Below are positions 46,440-56,818 of a DNA stretch of 64,000 nt, piece after piece (position 1 is the stretch's first letter; each line of letters opens with the position of its first letter). The stretch is taken from the NCBI GenBank assembly GCA_002794785.1, contig NBBA01000023.1, positions 248,001 to 312,000 on the forward strand, read 5' to 3'. Below the pieces are notes generated by a model. That model did not search any database. It had not been told where the DNA came from and saw nothing but the letters and a program-made list of their open reading frames with translations. This DNA comes from Coniferiporia sulphurascens. Lineage: Eukaryota > Basidiomycota > Agaricomycetes > Hymenochaetales > Hymenochaetaceae. A program made the position numbers and the translations under genes.

Positions 46440-46998
46440 TGTTACAATTTTCCTTTACTTTCCCATATGCACTGACTTATTTCCCTCTTCATCATCATCA
46501 GTCAGTGCAACTCCCCCATTTCTCTTCCTTACTCATCCTTATTTGCCTTGCACCATAAGACACCATGATGACACCATATCACATCACCATGATGTGCCTT
46601 GCTTACTGATAGCCCTACTTGTATTACCAAGGCATTCCTTGGGTTTCCATGACCTTCCATAGTCTGGTAAACTACCCTACACAGGCCGCTACAGTAGTAA
46701 ACACATAGAGTAGCATATAAGCATGTAACTTCAGTAGCACAAGCCCTAAGCTTGTGCTCTTTGTTCATACAAGCCCATTATCTGCTACCACCAGTCTACT
46801 GTGTGCTGTTGAGCCACTAGTCGCTTCATCGTAACCCGACTCTGCTCAGAAGCCTACTGCGTCCACATCGTCGATCAGGAAGCCCCACCGATGATCATCT
46901 TCGACTTACAACATCTAGGAAGCCCCATTGTCATCACCATCAGCACCGATGATCAGGAAGCCCTGACATCGATCACCGTGTAACCGTTGAGCTTAACA
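46440..46998 (+). repeat. Solo LTR, second LTR family, copy c
   Basis: This 559-bp LTR starts TGTTACAATTTTCC and ends GAGCTTAACA. The perfect duplication TGGGA is at 46435-46439 and 46999-47003. It sits in the endonuclease domain of LINE copy 18 ORF2, between CNYYG and the next conserved Met-His. TATA-like and hairpin sequences are as in copy a. Confidence 0.93.
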
Positions 46999-49900
46999 TG
47001 GGATGCATGCACCGGACCGCACCACCGCCACCCCCTATACCCCGGTGAGTTGTTTCTTTTTACAATCCCACCAGCCTTGGCCTCCACTCTGCTAGTGGCA
47101 GGTGACTTCAACCATCGCCACCATTTGTGGTCCGAACTCCTTGCCTCACAGCAGGAGGACTTGAGGGCACAACCCCTCAACGACTTCTTCTGGGAGCATG
47201 GCCTTGCCCCAGCCCACCTCCCAGACTCTGACTCATGGCCAGTCAACAATCGTTGGCAGTGCCCAATTGACATGATCTGGTCCCCCCCCACAATAAACCC
47301 GACACAATTTTAGATTCGGGCACATCAACCACCTCCCCCTTGTCCGACCACGCAATCCTGCGTTGGTCCCTGCCCTTTCGGCCCCCAAACCCAGTCACCA
47401 AAACATGCCGGCTACTTCCGGCCGACAGGGAAGAGTGGACCGACATTGCCTTTCCACTACTCAAAGCTGCCTTCCAACTCCCAGCGGACAGCACCCTTGC
47501 CCTCGACAGTAAGGCGCAGGCAGTGGTCGACTCTATGATCACCGCCCTCACACCCTTCACCCGACTCGCCAAGCTGTCCAAAACCAAGGTCCCCTGGTGG
47601 ACCCCAACATGCAAGGCACTCCTCCAGGGGATCTTGATGGCCTCCACCCCCCTTCAGCAGTCAGCAGCCTGCTGTGCCTTCAAGCGCGGGGTCAGGGCGG
47701 CCAAGCGGCAGTTCTATGCCGACCAAGCAGACCAAGCTGACGCCTCCAACATATGGAGCTGGGCCAAACGTGGCCTCAGTAACCGACCTACACCCATCCC
47801 TTCGCTCAAAAAACGCGATGGCACCTTCACCCAGACAGATGACGAGAAAGGTGAGCTTTTCCACACTACTTTCTTCACACCCCCGCCACCCCACCAAGCG
47901 GCCGATACCCCGCCGCCTCCCCCCCAATCAGCCACCCCACCCATACTCCTATTGGAGCTTATGGGGGCACTATCCAACACATCCAACTTGTCGGCTCCAG
48001 GCCTCTCGGGCATCGGCTACCGCCCCCTGAAATGGGTGGTGGACGCCTACCCCGATGAGATCCTCAACCTTTTCAATGACTGCCTGCACATGGGGCACCA
48101 CCCCAAGTGTTGGTGGGCAGCAAAAGTGGTGATGCTCTGAAAGCCTAACAAGAAGGACCCCTTCTCACCACGTTCATACTGGCCCATCACCCTCGAGGAG
48201 ACCTTAGGGGAACTCCTCGAAAAGATTATCGCTAACTGGCTCCAGTTCCTTGCAAACATGAGGAACTGGCTGCCACCTAACCAATATGGGGGACGTCAAG
48301 GACATTCTGTCTACGATGCCGCCCAGCACCTCCTACAGATTGCAGAGCAAGCCCACGCCAAGGGCCGGGTATGTTCGGTCCTCACGGTCGACATACAGGG
48401 CTTTTTTGACTCAGTATACCCGCAACTCCTCCACTGACAACTGCTGGACCTCCAGTGCCCGCCCAACATGGCAAACTGGTGTTTGTCCTTCATGACGGAC
48501 CGGCAAGTAGCCATCACCTTTGATGGCACCACCCTCCAAACTGCCCAGAAACCTGACCTCGGCACCCCTCAAGGGTCACCAGTCTCCCCTATCCTCTTGA
48601 CTATATTCGTGGGCGTGGTCCTCCGAAAATTCCACCAAACCGGCACCACCACCCTCACATATGTTGATGACCACCTCCTAGTGTGCGTTGGACCCAGCAT
48701 GGCATCCAACTGCCAACAACTGTCCAACGCCTACCATCAACTGAATGCCCATTTCGGCACCATTGGTCTCAACATCGAAGCCGCCAAAACGGAATGCCTT
48801 CACTTCCACCCACCCCAATGCTGCTCAGCTGCCTATACCAACTGGGACACCGCTGGGGTTTGGGTTGCCCCCAACACGCTCATCCAACCCTCCATCCCGC
48901 TTCGCTGGCTGGGAATCTGGTGGGACCTGGCCCTTACCTTCAAAGCCCACATGGAACGTATGTGATCCAAAGGCCTCTCCACCCTCACCACCCTCCGCAT
49001 TCTTGGTAACACAGAACGCGGCATCTCAGCCCTCCTCCTCCGTCGACTGTACACTGCCTGCATTCGCTCCATTCTCACATGGGGCGCCCTGGTCTGGTAC
49101 CATGGCCGATGCCAAAAAACATTAGTAAGCTGTCTGCAGGCTGTGCAAAACACGGCATGTAGATGGATCCTCAGCATCTACAAAGGCGCCTCCCCCTTTT
49201 CTACAAATTTCCTTTGCTCCCTTCCCCCTCTTTCTTATTATTTCGAATATGCTAAGACTCTCCATTCTCTGTGCCTCTGGCACACCCCGCACTCCATTGG
49301 TAGAAAACAATATAATAAAAACATAACTAACCGCCCCTTTTCCACTTCTCTGCAGGTCCGGGTCCCTCGGGTGCAACCAGTTCCTGCATACACTCATCCC
49401 CCTTGGATAGATCCTCTGGCATTCACGAATGGAAAAGTCTTGTTCACCACTCCTATCACTCCGGTCAGCGAAGACACCCACAAGGAATTTGTGGGCGCCA
49501 CATGCTCCCTGAGCACCCTCCCCCACCTCCAGGTTTTCACCGATGGCTCACACATTGGCCAAAAATTGGGATCAGCTGTCTGTGCCATGAAGGGCCTTAC
49601 CCGCCTCAAGTCCCGCTGGCTAGCCTCCCCCACCTGTGCAACAGCAACAGATGCAGAAATCTTCGCCCTGACCTCTGCACCAAGCTGGGCCACACACCAC
49701 CTCCGGGAGCTCCTGCCTGTTGCATCTGACATCTTCTTCCTGTTGGATTCGCTGATGGCACTCCACCTGACCTGCACATGGGCACCAGTTCCAGGCACTC
49801 ATCTCCTCAACCAATGGAAGGCAGGGGTCCAGACTCTATTGGACTCATACCCAGACCTCTCCATTCACTTCGTATGGTGCCTGGGACACTCCGACATCCC

Positions 49901-50699
49901 CGGAAATGAATGGGCAGACCACAGGGCAAAGTTCGCAACGAACCTACCCCCATCTTCCCTCACACCCTCCACCTTAGCACTGAAAGAGGCCGCTGTCAAC
50001 ACACTCATGGAGCGGTGGTCCCTCTCACTTGCCCACCCACTCTCCTCAACAGCCAACAAATACCTAGCTGTTAACGGGGTCCCTTCCCGCCATCCCCGAA
50101 AGATCATCATGCAGTTGGTGGACCACCCTCGCTGGGAGCTGTCAGCAGTTGCCCAGGTTCTCTGTCACGCCGGTCCCTATGGGGGCTACTGGCTGAGCTT
50201 TGACTCAGCCTACCGGCACAGACATGGCCTGATCTCACACTGCAGATGGCACAACCACCCCCCCTGGCTGGCCTAGTCGACTGCCCATGTTTTGGGCGGG
50301 TGTCACACATTCCGACCCTGGATCCACAAGGTCTGGCCCCCCGTGACCCACTCCTGACCCACCATACCGAGTGGGCCGATGAAAACCGTCTCCAGGTTCT
50401 GCGCCACTGGCTGAAGCTGACGGGGCATCTTAACCGCCTCTCTGACTTTTTTATTTATTTATTTATTTATTATTATTATTCCTGCAGTATTACATAATTA
50501 CAAGCCACCCCCCCGAAGGGGGGGCCCTAACTACATAACAACGGAGGCGCCCATCATCGCACAACGTACAAAACTGGGCAGGGGCCCTGCTCCCCGAAGG
50601 GTGCCAGAGTGGGAAGGGCCCCTATTAGTAAAGTCCGAGAAAGAGGGAGGAATACATGTAACTACAGCCAAGCCAAATGGACGACATCAGGTAAAAGGG

Positions 50700-51255
50700 G
50701 GTAGCTTAGAATTGGAAAGGGAGGGTGAGAGCGCCGGCCGGGACATACATGGGAGAGTCCGAAAGGCAGTCATTAGATCAGAGGAAAAGGGGGGAAGCGC
50801 ACCTGAGAGCTCCAAGAGAGCCGGGTCTGGGTCCTGGGTATGGGGTCCAAGCATATGACTCATGTATTCCCAGAGGAGGTTCAAGTCCATATCTTCATCA
50901 GTCAGGTGCCCCTCGAGTTCCATCGCAGCGAAGGCTAGGTGGATGGAGGCCGAGGTGTGGTCGGAGATGCAGTTAAGGTGCCCTGTCAGCTTAAGCCAGT
51001 GGCACAGAACCTGGAGGTGGTTTTCATTGGCCCACTCGGTGTGGTGGGTCGGAAGTGGGTCACGGGTGGGCCAGACCTTGCGGATCCAAGGTTGGAAAGT
51101 GCGACAACCACCCAAGACATGGGCGGTCGACTGGGCTGGCCAGGGGGGGTGGTTATGCCATCGGCAGTGCAAGATCAGGCCATGCCTGTGTTGGTAGACT
51201 GAGTCAAAGCTCAGCCAGTAACCCCCATAGGGACTGGCACAACAGAGAACCTGGG
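50700..51255 (-). pseudogene. LINE ORF2 C-terminus carried by composite element 2
   Basis: On the minus strand it runs from AQVLCCASPYGGYWLSF through HCRWHNHPPWPAQSTAHVLGGC and the C-terminal tail to LPPFSSD. It is open but only the Cys/His-rich domain remains. It is subfamily B-like (PTHHTEWANENHLQVL). Its value to the element is probably the downstream 3' UTR and tail recognised by RT, which is inference. Confidence 0.75.
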
Positions 51256-52520
51256 CCAGAATTAAGAGCACCCTTGCGGGACTCAAACAATGCGTGTACC
51301 TTCCTCGGGATATGCAGCGACCGAAACTGCTCCCGCTGTCCTCTATGACATATGGGTGCTATATTGGAGCACTAGGGTAGGGCGTGCCACGCCAGGAGGC
51401 CACCCCGAGTGAAGGTTGTGGCGCCATAGGCACTACTCCACCCATATGGAATGACCCCCCTACCCTACACATTCCCTCCCTGACCATAGAGGTCCTGTAG
51501 AGCACCGCTGCGCTTCTGGGAATCAACTTAAGCCCGTAGTGGGAATTACCCCCACATGAACTGATGGAGGATTTAGTCCTCTGGAGCCACTGAGGGGAAC
51601 TCTCCCACAGCACTACGGCCCGAGACAATACACTTCAGCGTGCTGGGATGCCGACGCACACTCCATGCATGCCCTTTCCCATGCCCTGGCATGCGCTTCA
51701 GAAACAGCCATTACAGCCGGAATACTCAGGAACCAAGGTCATGGGACAAGCACCCAGTCAACCCCCAGCCCCGCTTCTGGATCCATGATCGTACCAGGAT
51801 CTCTGTCGCACATACCCGACCCTGGTGGCAAAGCCATCCCAGGGAGTAAGGGATACTAACCACCTCAAGGGGGTCCAACCCACCCAAGAGGCCCATGGTG
51901 CCCTGTCGCTTTTCAGCGTTGGGTGGTTCTTACCGCCACGCCATGTGTTATGAGCCCCCTATCTCCTTTTAGCACAGAGTGCCGTCATCAGAGACCCTTT
52001 CAGGAATTTGGGGGGGCAGTTTTTGATTTGTCATGCCAGGGACAACGCGGGCCCCGAGGTACCCAGAGGGGCATTGCTCAGCACCCGAAGGTGCGATCCG
52101 AGTTGCCCCGAACCGAGATCTCCCAACCGAAGTCGCCCGCTGCGAGGCAGGGGGTTTCCCCCCCCCCTGTGAGGACGTTAACGTCGTGTCCCCCCCCGCC
52201 GTGTCCACATACAATGCAGGCCCAACGAGCACGCCACCCCGAGAGGACAGTGCAGACGCCAGAAGGATGAAAGCTCACTGAGAATCCGACCAGCAGCAAC
52301 ATTTTCGACGGGTTGCCAAGACCACCAGTGAGCTCCGTGCCCGTTCCCCGCCACATTACAGCGACCAACAACCAACCCCAGTGCACTAGGGTGAGTCGGA
52401 TCCTTCTCTTGTACGATGCCCAGTCCCAGAGAGTCCAGACACAGTCAGGTAGCTGCGACTTCCCCCAGCCAACCCCAGTCGCAAAACCGAGATGGTGGTG
52501 GTAAGAGGACAAGAAGGATG
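51256..52520 (-). other. Non-LINE module of composite element 2 (same as 13778-15100)
   Basis: I recognise no gene. The first 30 bases closely match the LINE 5' end (CATCCTTCTTG, then ACCACCACCATC, with about four differences between). A G-run and GTTAACGTC lie mid-module. GGTCTCTGATGACGGCA and the AGGAGATAGGGGCTCATAACACATGGC region are shared with copy 1 of the module. Long ORFs such as 52587-52078 are not supported by the other copy, so a non-coding RNA source or a decayed element is likely. Confidence 0.7.
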
Positions 52521-53163
52521 CCGCCTCTCTGACTGTACCTCGGCCACCATTCGCCTGGCCTTCGCCACAATGGAGCTGGAGGAACACCTGACCGACGAAG
52601 ATATGGACTTGGACCTCCTCAGGGAATACATGAGTTGTATGCTTGGAACCTGCACCCAGGACCCAGACCCGGCTCTCTTGGAGCTGTCAGGTGCGCTCCC
52701 CCCCTTTTCCTCTGATCTACGACTGCCTTTTGGACTCCCTCACGTATGTCCCGGCCGGCGCTCTCGCCCTCCCATACCTATTCTAAGCTACCCCATTTGC
52801 CTGATGTTGTCCATTTGGCTTTGCCGTAGTGAAATGTACTCCTCCCTCTTTCCGCGTTTTTACTAATAGGGGCCCTTCCCACCTTGGCTCCCTTTGGGGA
52901 GCAGGGCCCCCACCCAGTTTTGTGCATTGCACAATGACGGGCACCTCCGTTGTTATGTAGTTAGGGCCCCCCCTTTGGGGGGGCAGCTTGTAATTATGTA
53001 ATACTGCAGGAATAATAAATAAAAAAATAAAAAAAACCTCCTATGCCCAAGTGGCCGCAGCAGCGGCCCCCCCAACAACCGCCAACCCATCTCCAGTGGC
53101 CCCGGCCACTGGAGCAGTCATCAACCCGGCACAGAAGAAGAAGAAGCGCTAGCAGAAGGTGCC

Positions 53164-53723
53164 TGTTAAGCTCAACGGTTACACGGTGATCGACGTCAGG
53201 GCTTCCTGATCGTCAGGACTGGTGGTTATGGCAACAGGGCTTCCTAGATGTCATAAGTCGAAGGTGATTGTCGGCAGGGCTTCCTGATCGACGATGTGGA
53301 CATGGTATGCTTCTTAGCGGAGTCGGGTTACGACAAAGCAACTATTTGCCAAGAGGCGCACAGTAGACTGGTGGTAGCAGATAATGGGCTTGTATGAACA
53401 AAGAGCACAAGCTTAGGGCTTGTGCTACTGAAGTTACATGCTTATATGCTACTCTATGTGTTTGCTACTGTAGCGACTTGGTTAGGTATGTTTACCAGAC
53501 TGTGGAAGGTCATGGAAACTCAAGGAAGGCCTTGGTAATACAAGTATGGTGATCAGTAAGCAAAGCATGTCATGATGGTGCAATAAGGCGTCATCATGGC
53601 GTCTTATGGCGTAAGGCGAATAAGGATGAGTAAGGCAGAGAAATGGGGGAGTTGCGCTGACTGATGATGATGAAGAAGAAGTGAGTCAGCACAATAAGAG
53701 AAAAGTAGAGGAAAATTGTAACA
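53164..53723 (-). repeat. Solo LTR, second LTR family, copy d
   Basis: This 560-bp LTR is in reverse orientation (TGTTAAGCTCAACGG ... GAAAATTGTAACA on the plus strand). The perfect duplication GTGCC is at 53159-53163 and 53724-53728. It interrupts ORF1 of LINE copy 17 at the conserved VPPPPTMYAK motif, and host sequence resumes exactly after it. Confidence 0.93.
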
Positions 53724-56635
53724 GTGCCCCCCCCTCCCACAATGTATGCCAAGGACCCAACCTTGGTCCTCACCCCAACTGTCGGCATACGGGCTGAAAA
53801 TCAGAAGTCAGCAATGGCCCTGACCAAGACGTCCCATGAGTTCTTTGCCTCCCTCCCCACCGCAGACCAAGTCCCAGTCCTTTCCTCTTCATATAATGTA
53901 AAGGGGAACATCGTGACCACGTTCATGGCAAGACCATCGTCAGCTAACCTGACCACGGAAACGATCATTGATCGTCACTCCATGGCCTTCGCCTCCCATA
54001 TGTGCACCAAGTGCATTGCAGCAGGAATCACCATCCCTACCACTTTCTCCCTAACCCCATCCAGAGTCCGTCCCCAGTCTGCCCTCTGCATCTCCATGGT
54101 GCCCTGCAAGGACTTTCTGTTTGGCCAGAATGGACACACCATCACTGAGAAGGCCCTCATGGCCGAAATCCGGCACAACCCGGCACTCCACAAACTCGAC
54201 TTTGTGGTCACCCCACATTTCGCCGCCACAGAAGACCACCTGCTGACACTCGACAGATGCCCAGTGGTCTTTTCCTTCGTTAACCCCGATGGCTCCATAT
54301 GCGAGTGCCTCCTCAAGAGGCCCCGAGTCTGGATGTTCGGATCCACCCTCCGACTCTCGGTCCCACCTGTCCACCCCACCCTCACCCAGTGTGAGCGGTG
54401 CCAGGGTCTTGGCCATGGGACCAAGGGCTGCCATGCCCAACCCTGCTGCGCTGACTGTGCGGGTGCCCACCTAACCCACAATCACCGCAAATCATGCGCC
54501 CACTGCGCCACCAATGCAGTGCCCAAAGGCGACACATGCCCCCACCCCCACCTCTGCAACAACTGCAAGGGCGACCACCCAGCCACCCTACCGCATGCCC
54601 TAAGAAGAGGTGATACCGCCAAATCGAAGAGGCCCTCACTGCTGACCCCACCAATGACCAGATGGAGGAAATATGATAGAGAAACTCTCTATCTTGCAGT
54701 GGAACACCGCCTGCTCACTAGTGGCGATACATTCCCTAATTCCTGTCCTTACAACTGACCCATCCCCCCCGCACCTAATTCTTATCCAGGAACCCCCCTG
54801 GTATCAAATAGGACTGCAACCCTCGCTCACTGACCCAGCCGGCACTCCAGTCCTCAACATCCCCACCATACCAGGCTATGTACCTGTCCTACCACCAGAG
54901 GCTCGCCCTTGGGTAGTCACATATGTATCCCAGGCCCTCCCCCCTACCTCATGGTCAATTCTCAGAGCCACGTCCCATGGCACCGATGTGTTGACGGTGG
55001 AGGTACGATCACAACTCACCCTCTGGGTATGCAACTATTACGGCATGCACCCTCCGGATCAAGAGAATGCTTCCCCCCAGTACCCAGGTGAGTCCTTTCT
55101 TTTCTCACTCCTTTCGATGCTTGCCACCACTCTACTTGTGGCAGGCGACTTCAACCATCGCCACCACACATGGTCCAAACTCCCAGCTGCATGGCGAGAT
55201 GACCTGGGGGCGCAACCCCTCAATGACTTTTTCTGTGGGCATGGCCTGGCACCTGCCCATATTCCTGACTCTGACTCACAGCCCAATGGCAATCGCCGCT
55301 GGTGCCCCATTGACATGATCTGGGCCCCACCCATGGTCAACCCCGACTCTATCCTAGATTCGGCTACCTCCAACCCATCACCACTGTCCAACCATGCCAT
55401 CTTGCATTGGTTGTTGCCGTTTCGGCTCCCCCCTCCTGTCCTAAAGACATGCCAGCTGATACCAGCTGACAAGGAGGAGTGGACTGACATCGCCTTCCCT
55501 CTACTCGAAGAAGCCTTCTGTCTACCAGGGCTCGACACCCACACCCTGGACATCAAAGCAAAGGTGGTCATCGACTCTATGGTCACCGCCCTCCAGCCAT
55601 TCACCCACCTCTCCAAGCTGTCGAAATCGGAAGTCCCATGGTGGTCCCCCCACTGCAAGACCCTCCTATCCGCTATCACAACAGCCACCACCCCACTCCA
55701 GCATTCCTCAGCTCGATGCACCTTCAAAAGGGGTGTCAGGACAGCCAAACGGCAGTTCTACACCGATCAAGCAGTGGAAGCAGATGCCTCCAACATTTGG
55801 AACTGGGCCAAGCGAGGCCTCAGAAACCGACCTTCACCCATCCCCTCGCTCAAACGGCAAGATGGCTCCTTCACCCAGACGGACAACGAAAAAGGTGAGC
55901 TCTTTCGAGAAACCTTCTTTATGCCCCCCCACCCCATGTAGCAGCCGAGAACCTGCCACCCCCAACCCAACCAGCTGCCCCGCCCATACTCCTCACAGAG
56001 CTTATGGGGGCACTGGCTGATACATCCAACTTGTCAGCTCCAGGCCTCTTGGGAATAGGCTACTGCCCCCTGAAATGGGTGGTGGACGCCTACCCTGACG
56101 AGATACTCACACTTTTCAACAACTGCTTGTGCTTGGGGCACCACCCCAAGTGCTGGAGGGCAGCAAAAGTCGTAATGCTCAGGAAACCAAACAAGAAGGA
56201 CCCCTTCTTGCTGCATTCATACCAGCCCATCACCCTTGAGGAGACCCTAGGGAAACTCCTTGAAAAGATCATAGCTAACAGGCTCCAGTTCCTTGCCAAC
56301 ACATGGGGCTGGCTGCCACCTAACCAGTATGGGGGGCGCCAAGGCCACTCGGTCTATGATGCCACCCAACACCTTCTACAGATCGCAGAGCGTGCCCATT
56401 TGGAGGGCCTCATCTGTTCAGTCCTAGCAGTCGACATTCAGGGCTTCTTCAACTCGGTACACCCCCAACTCCTCCACCAACAATTGCTGGATCTCGGTTG
56501 CACCCCAGATATGGCAGACTGGTGTTTATCCTTCATGACGGACCGGCAGGTCACTGTTGCCTTCAACAGCACCACCCTCCCTACCGCTACCAAACCCAAC
56601 TTTGGCACCCCCCAGGGATTGCCAGTCTCCCCCAT

Positions 56636-56818
56636 AAGTCGTGTGCATCCTGTGCCTCCGAAGCTGTTGAGGGCGACCACTGCCCTCACCCTTGCTACTG
56701 CACAAACTGCAAAGGCAACCACCCCACCACCCTACCTCAGTGCCCCAAGAAACGGTGTTTCTGCCAAATCGAGGCGGCCATTGATGGACCCGATGACGAC
56801 CACATGGAGGACCAATGA
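56636..56818 (+). pseudogene. LINE ORF1 C-terminal end (copy 19)
   Basis: About 60 codons are open, from SCASCASEAVEGDHCPHP to HMEDQ, containing the last knuckle CTNCKGNHPTTLPQC. The stop TGA at 56816-56818 overlaps ATG at 56815 (ATGA). It is truncated at the 5' side by incomplete reverse transcription. Confidence 0.8.

Larger units (their letters stand above)
50447..52520 (-). mobile_element. Composite retroelement 2: 1.27-kb module fused to a LINE 3' end, with duplication
   Basis: On the minus strand it starts at 52520 with CATCCTTCTTGTCC, runs 1,265 bp through the module to CTCTTAATTCTGGC near 51256, joins LINE ORF2 at the sequence for AQVLCCASPYGG, and continues through the C-terminal domain, 3' UTR, GC hairpin (50507-50526) and a tail of TAA then TAAA repeats and adenines (50447-50482). 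The 13-bp duplication CCGCCTCTCTGAC (50434-50446 and 52521-52533) brackets the whole unit in LINE copy 18. It therefore moved as one RNA-derived piece. It resembles the composite MINE elements (WEIRD fused to the LINE MGL) of the rice blast fungus. Confidence 0.9.
46070..52866 (+). pseudogene. LINE ORF2 (copy 18, subfamily B), split by solo LTR c and composite element 2
   Basis: The pieces are 46070-46439, 47004-50446 and 52534-52866. The start ATG is lost (ATTA). The endonuclease is split by the solo LTR after CNYYG; VAGDFNHRHHLWS and LSDHAILRWS follow. A one-base loss near 47310 shifts the frame. Stops: TGA near 48139, 48435-48437 (LH-QLLDL motif) and 48963-48965, and TAG at 50274-50276 (CAG in relatives). 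RT keeps a DD active site (TYVDDHLLVCVG). RNase H keeps FTDGS. The C-terminal domain is interrupted by the composite insertion and reads to a displaced stop at 52866. Confidence 0.82.
38534..53035 (+). mobile_element. LINE copy 18 (subfamily B), full length with three nested insertions
   Basis: The 15-bp duplication ACCTCCTATGCCCAA at 38519-38533 and 53036-53050 defines the whole insertion in copy 17. Subtracting the Copia element, solo LTR c and composite element 2 with their duplications leaves about 6.43 kb, matching the other complete copies. Ten extra bases (38534-38543) precede the standard CATCC start at 38544, typical of untemplated 5' additions in LINEs. The GC hairpin is at 52966-52984 and the tail, mixing AATAAT, AAATA and A runs, ends at 53035. 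Confidence 0.93.
38102..54676 (+). pseudogene. LINE ORF1 (copy 17), split by LINE copy 18 and a solo LTR
   Basis: Exon-like pieces lie at 38102-38533, 53051-53158 and 53729-54676. It begins near FVGNLLWNIQTTL. A -1 slip in the C7A3 run near 38305 matches that in copy 2. polyQ has 9 residues. TAG near 53152 replaces a Gln codon in the KKKR patch. The part after 53729 is open to the knuckles CERCQGLGHGTKGC and CNNCKGDHPATLP. A one-base deletion near 54592 then shifts the frame just before the end. The native stop is TGA at 54674-54676, overlapping the ORF2 ATG at 54673. Confidence 0.83.

Noticed and set aside
51359..52281. Composite module as an rRNA or structural RNA gene
   Set aside because: I recognise no rRNA, tRNA or U-RNA core; short palindromes alone do not support it.
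52078..52587. 169-codon minus-strand ORF in the composite module as a real protein
   Set aside because: It is not conserved in the other module copy, has low-complexity Gly/Trp content and no recognisable motif.
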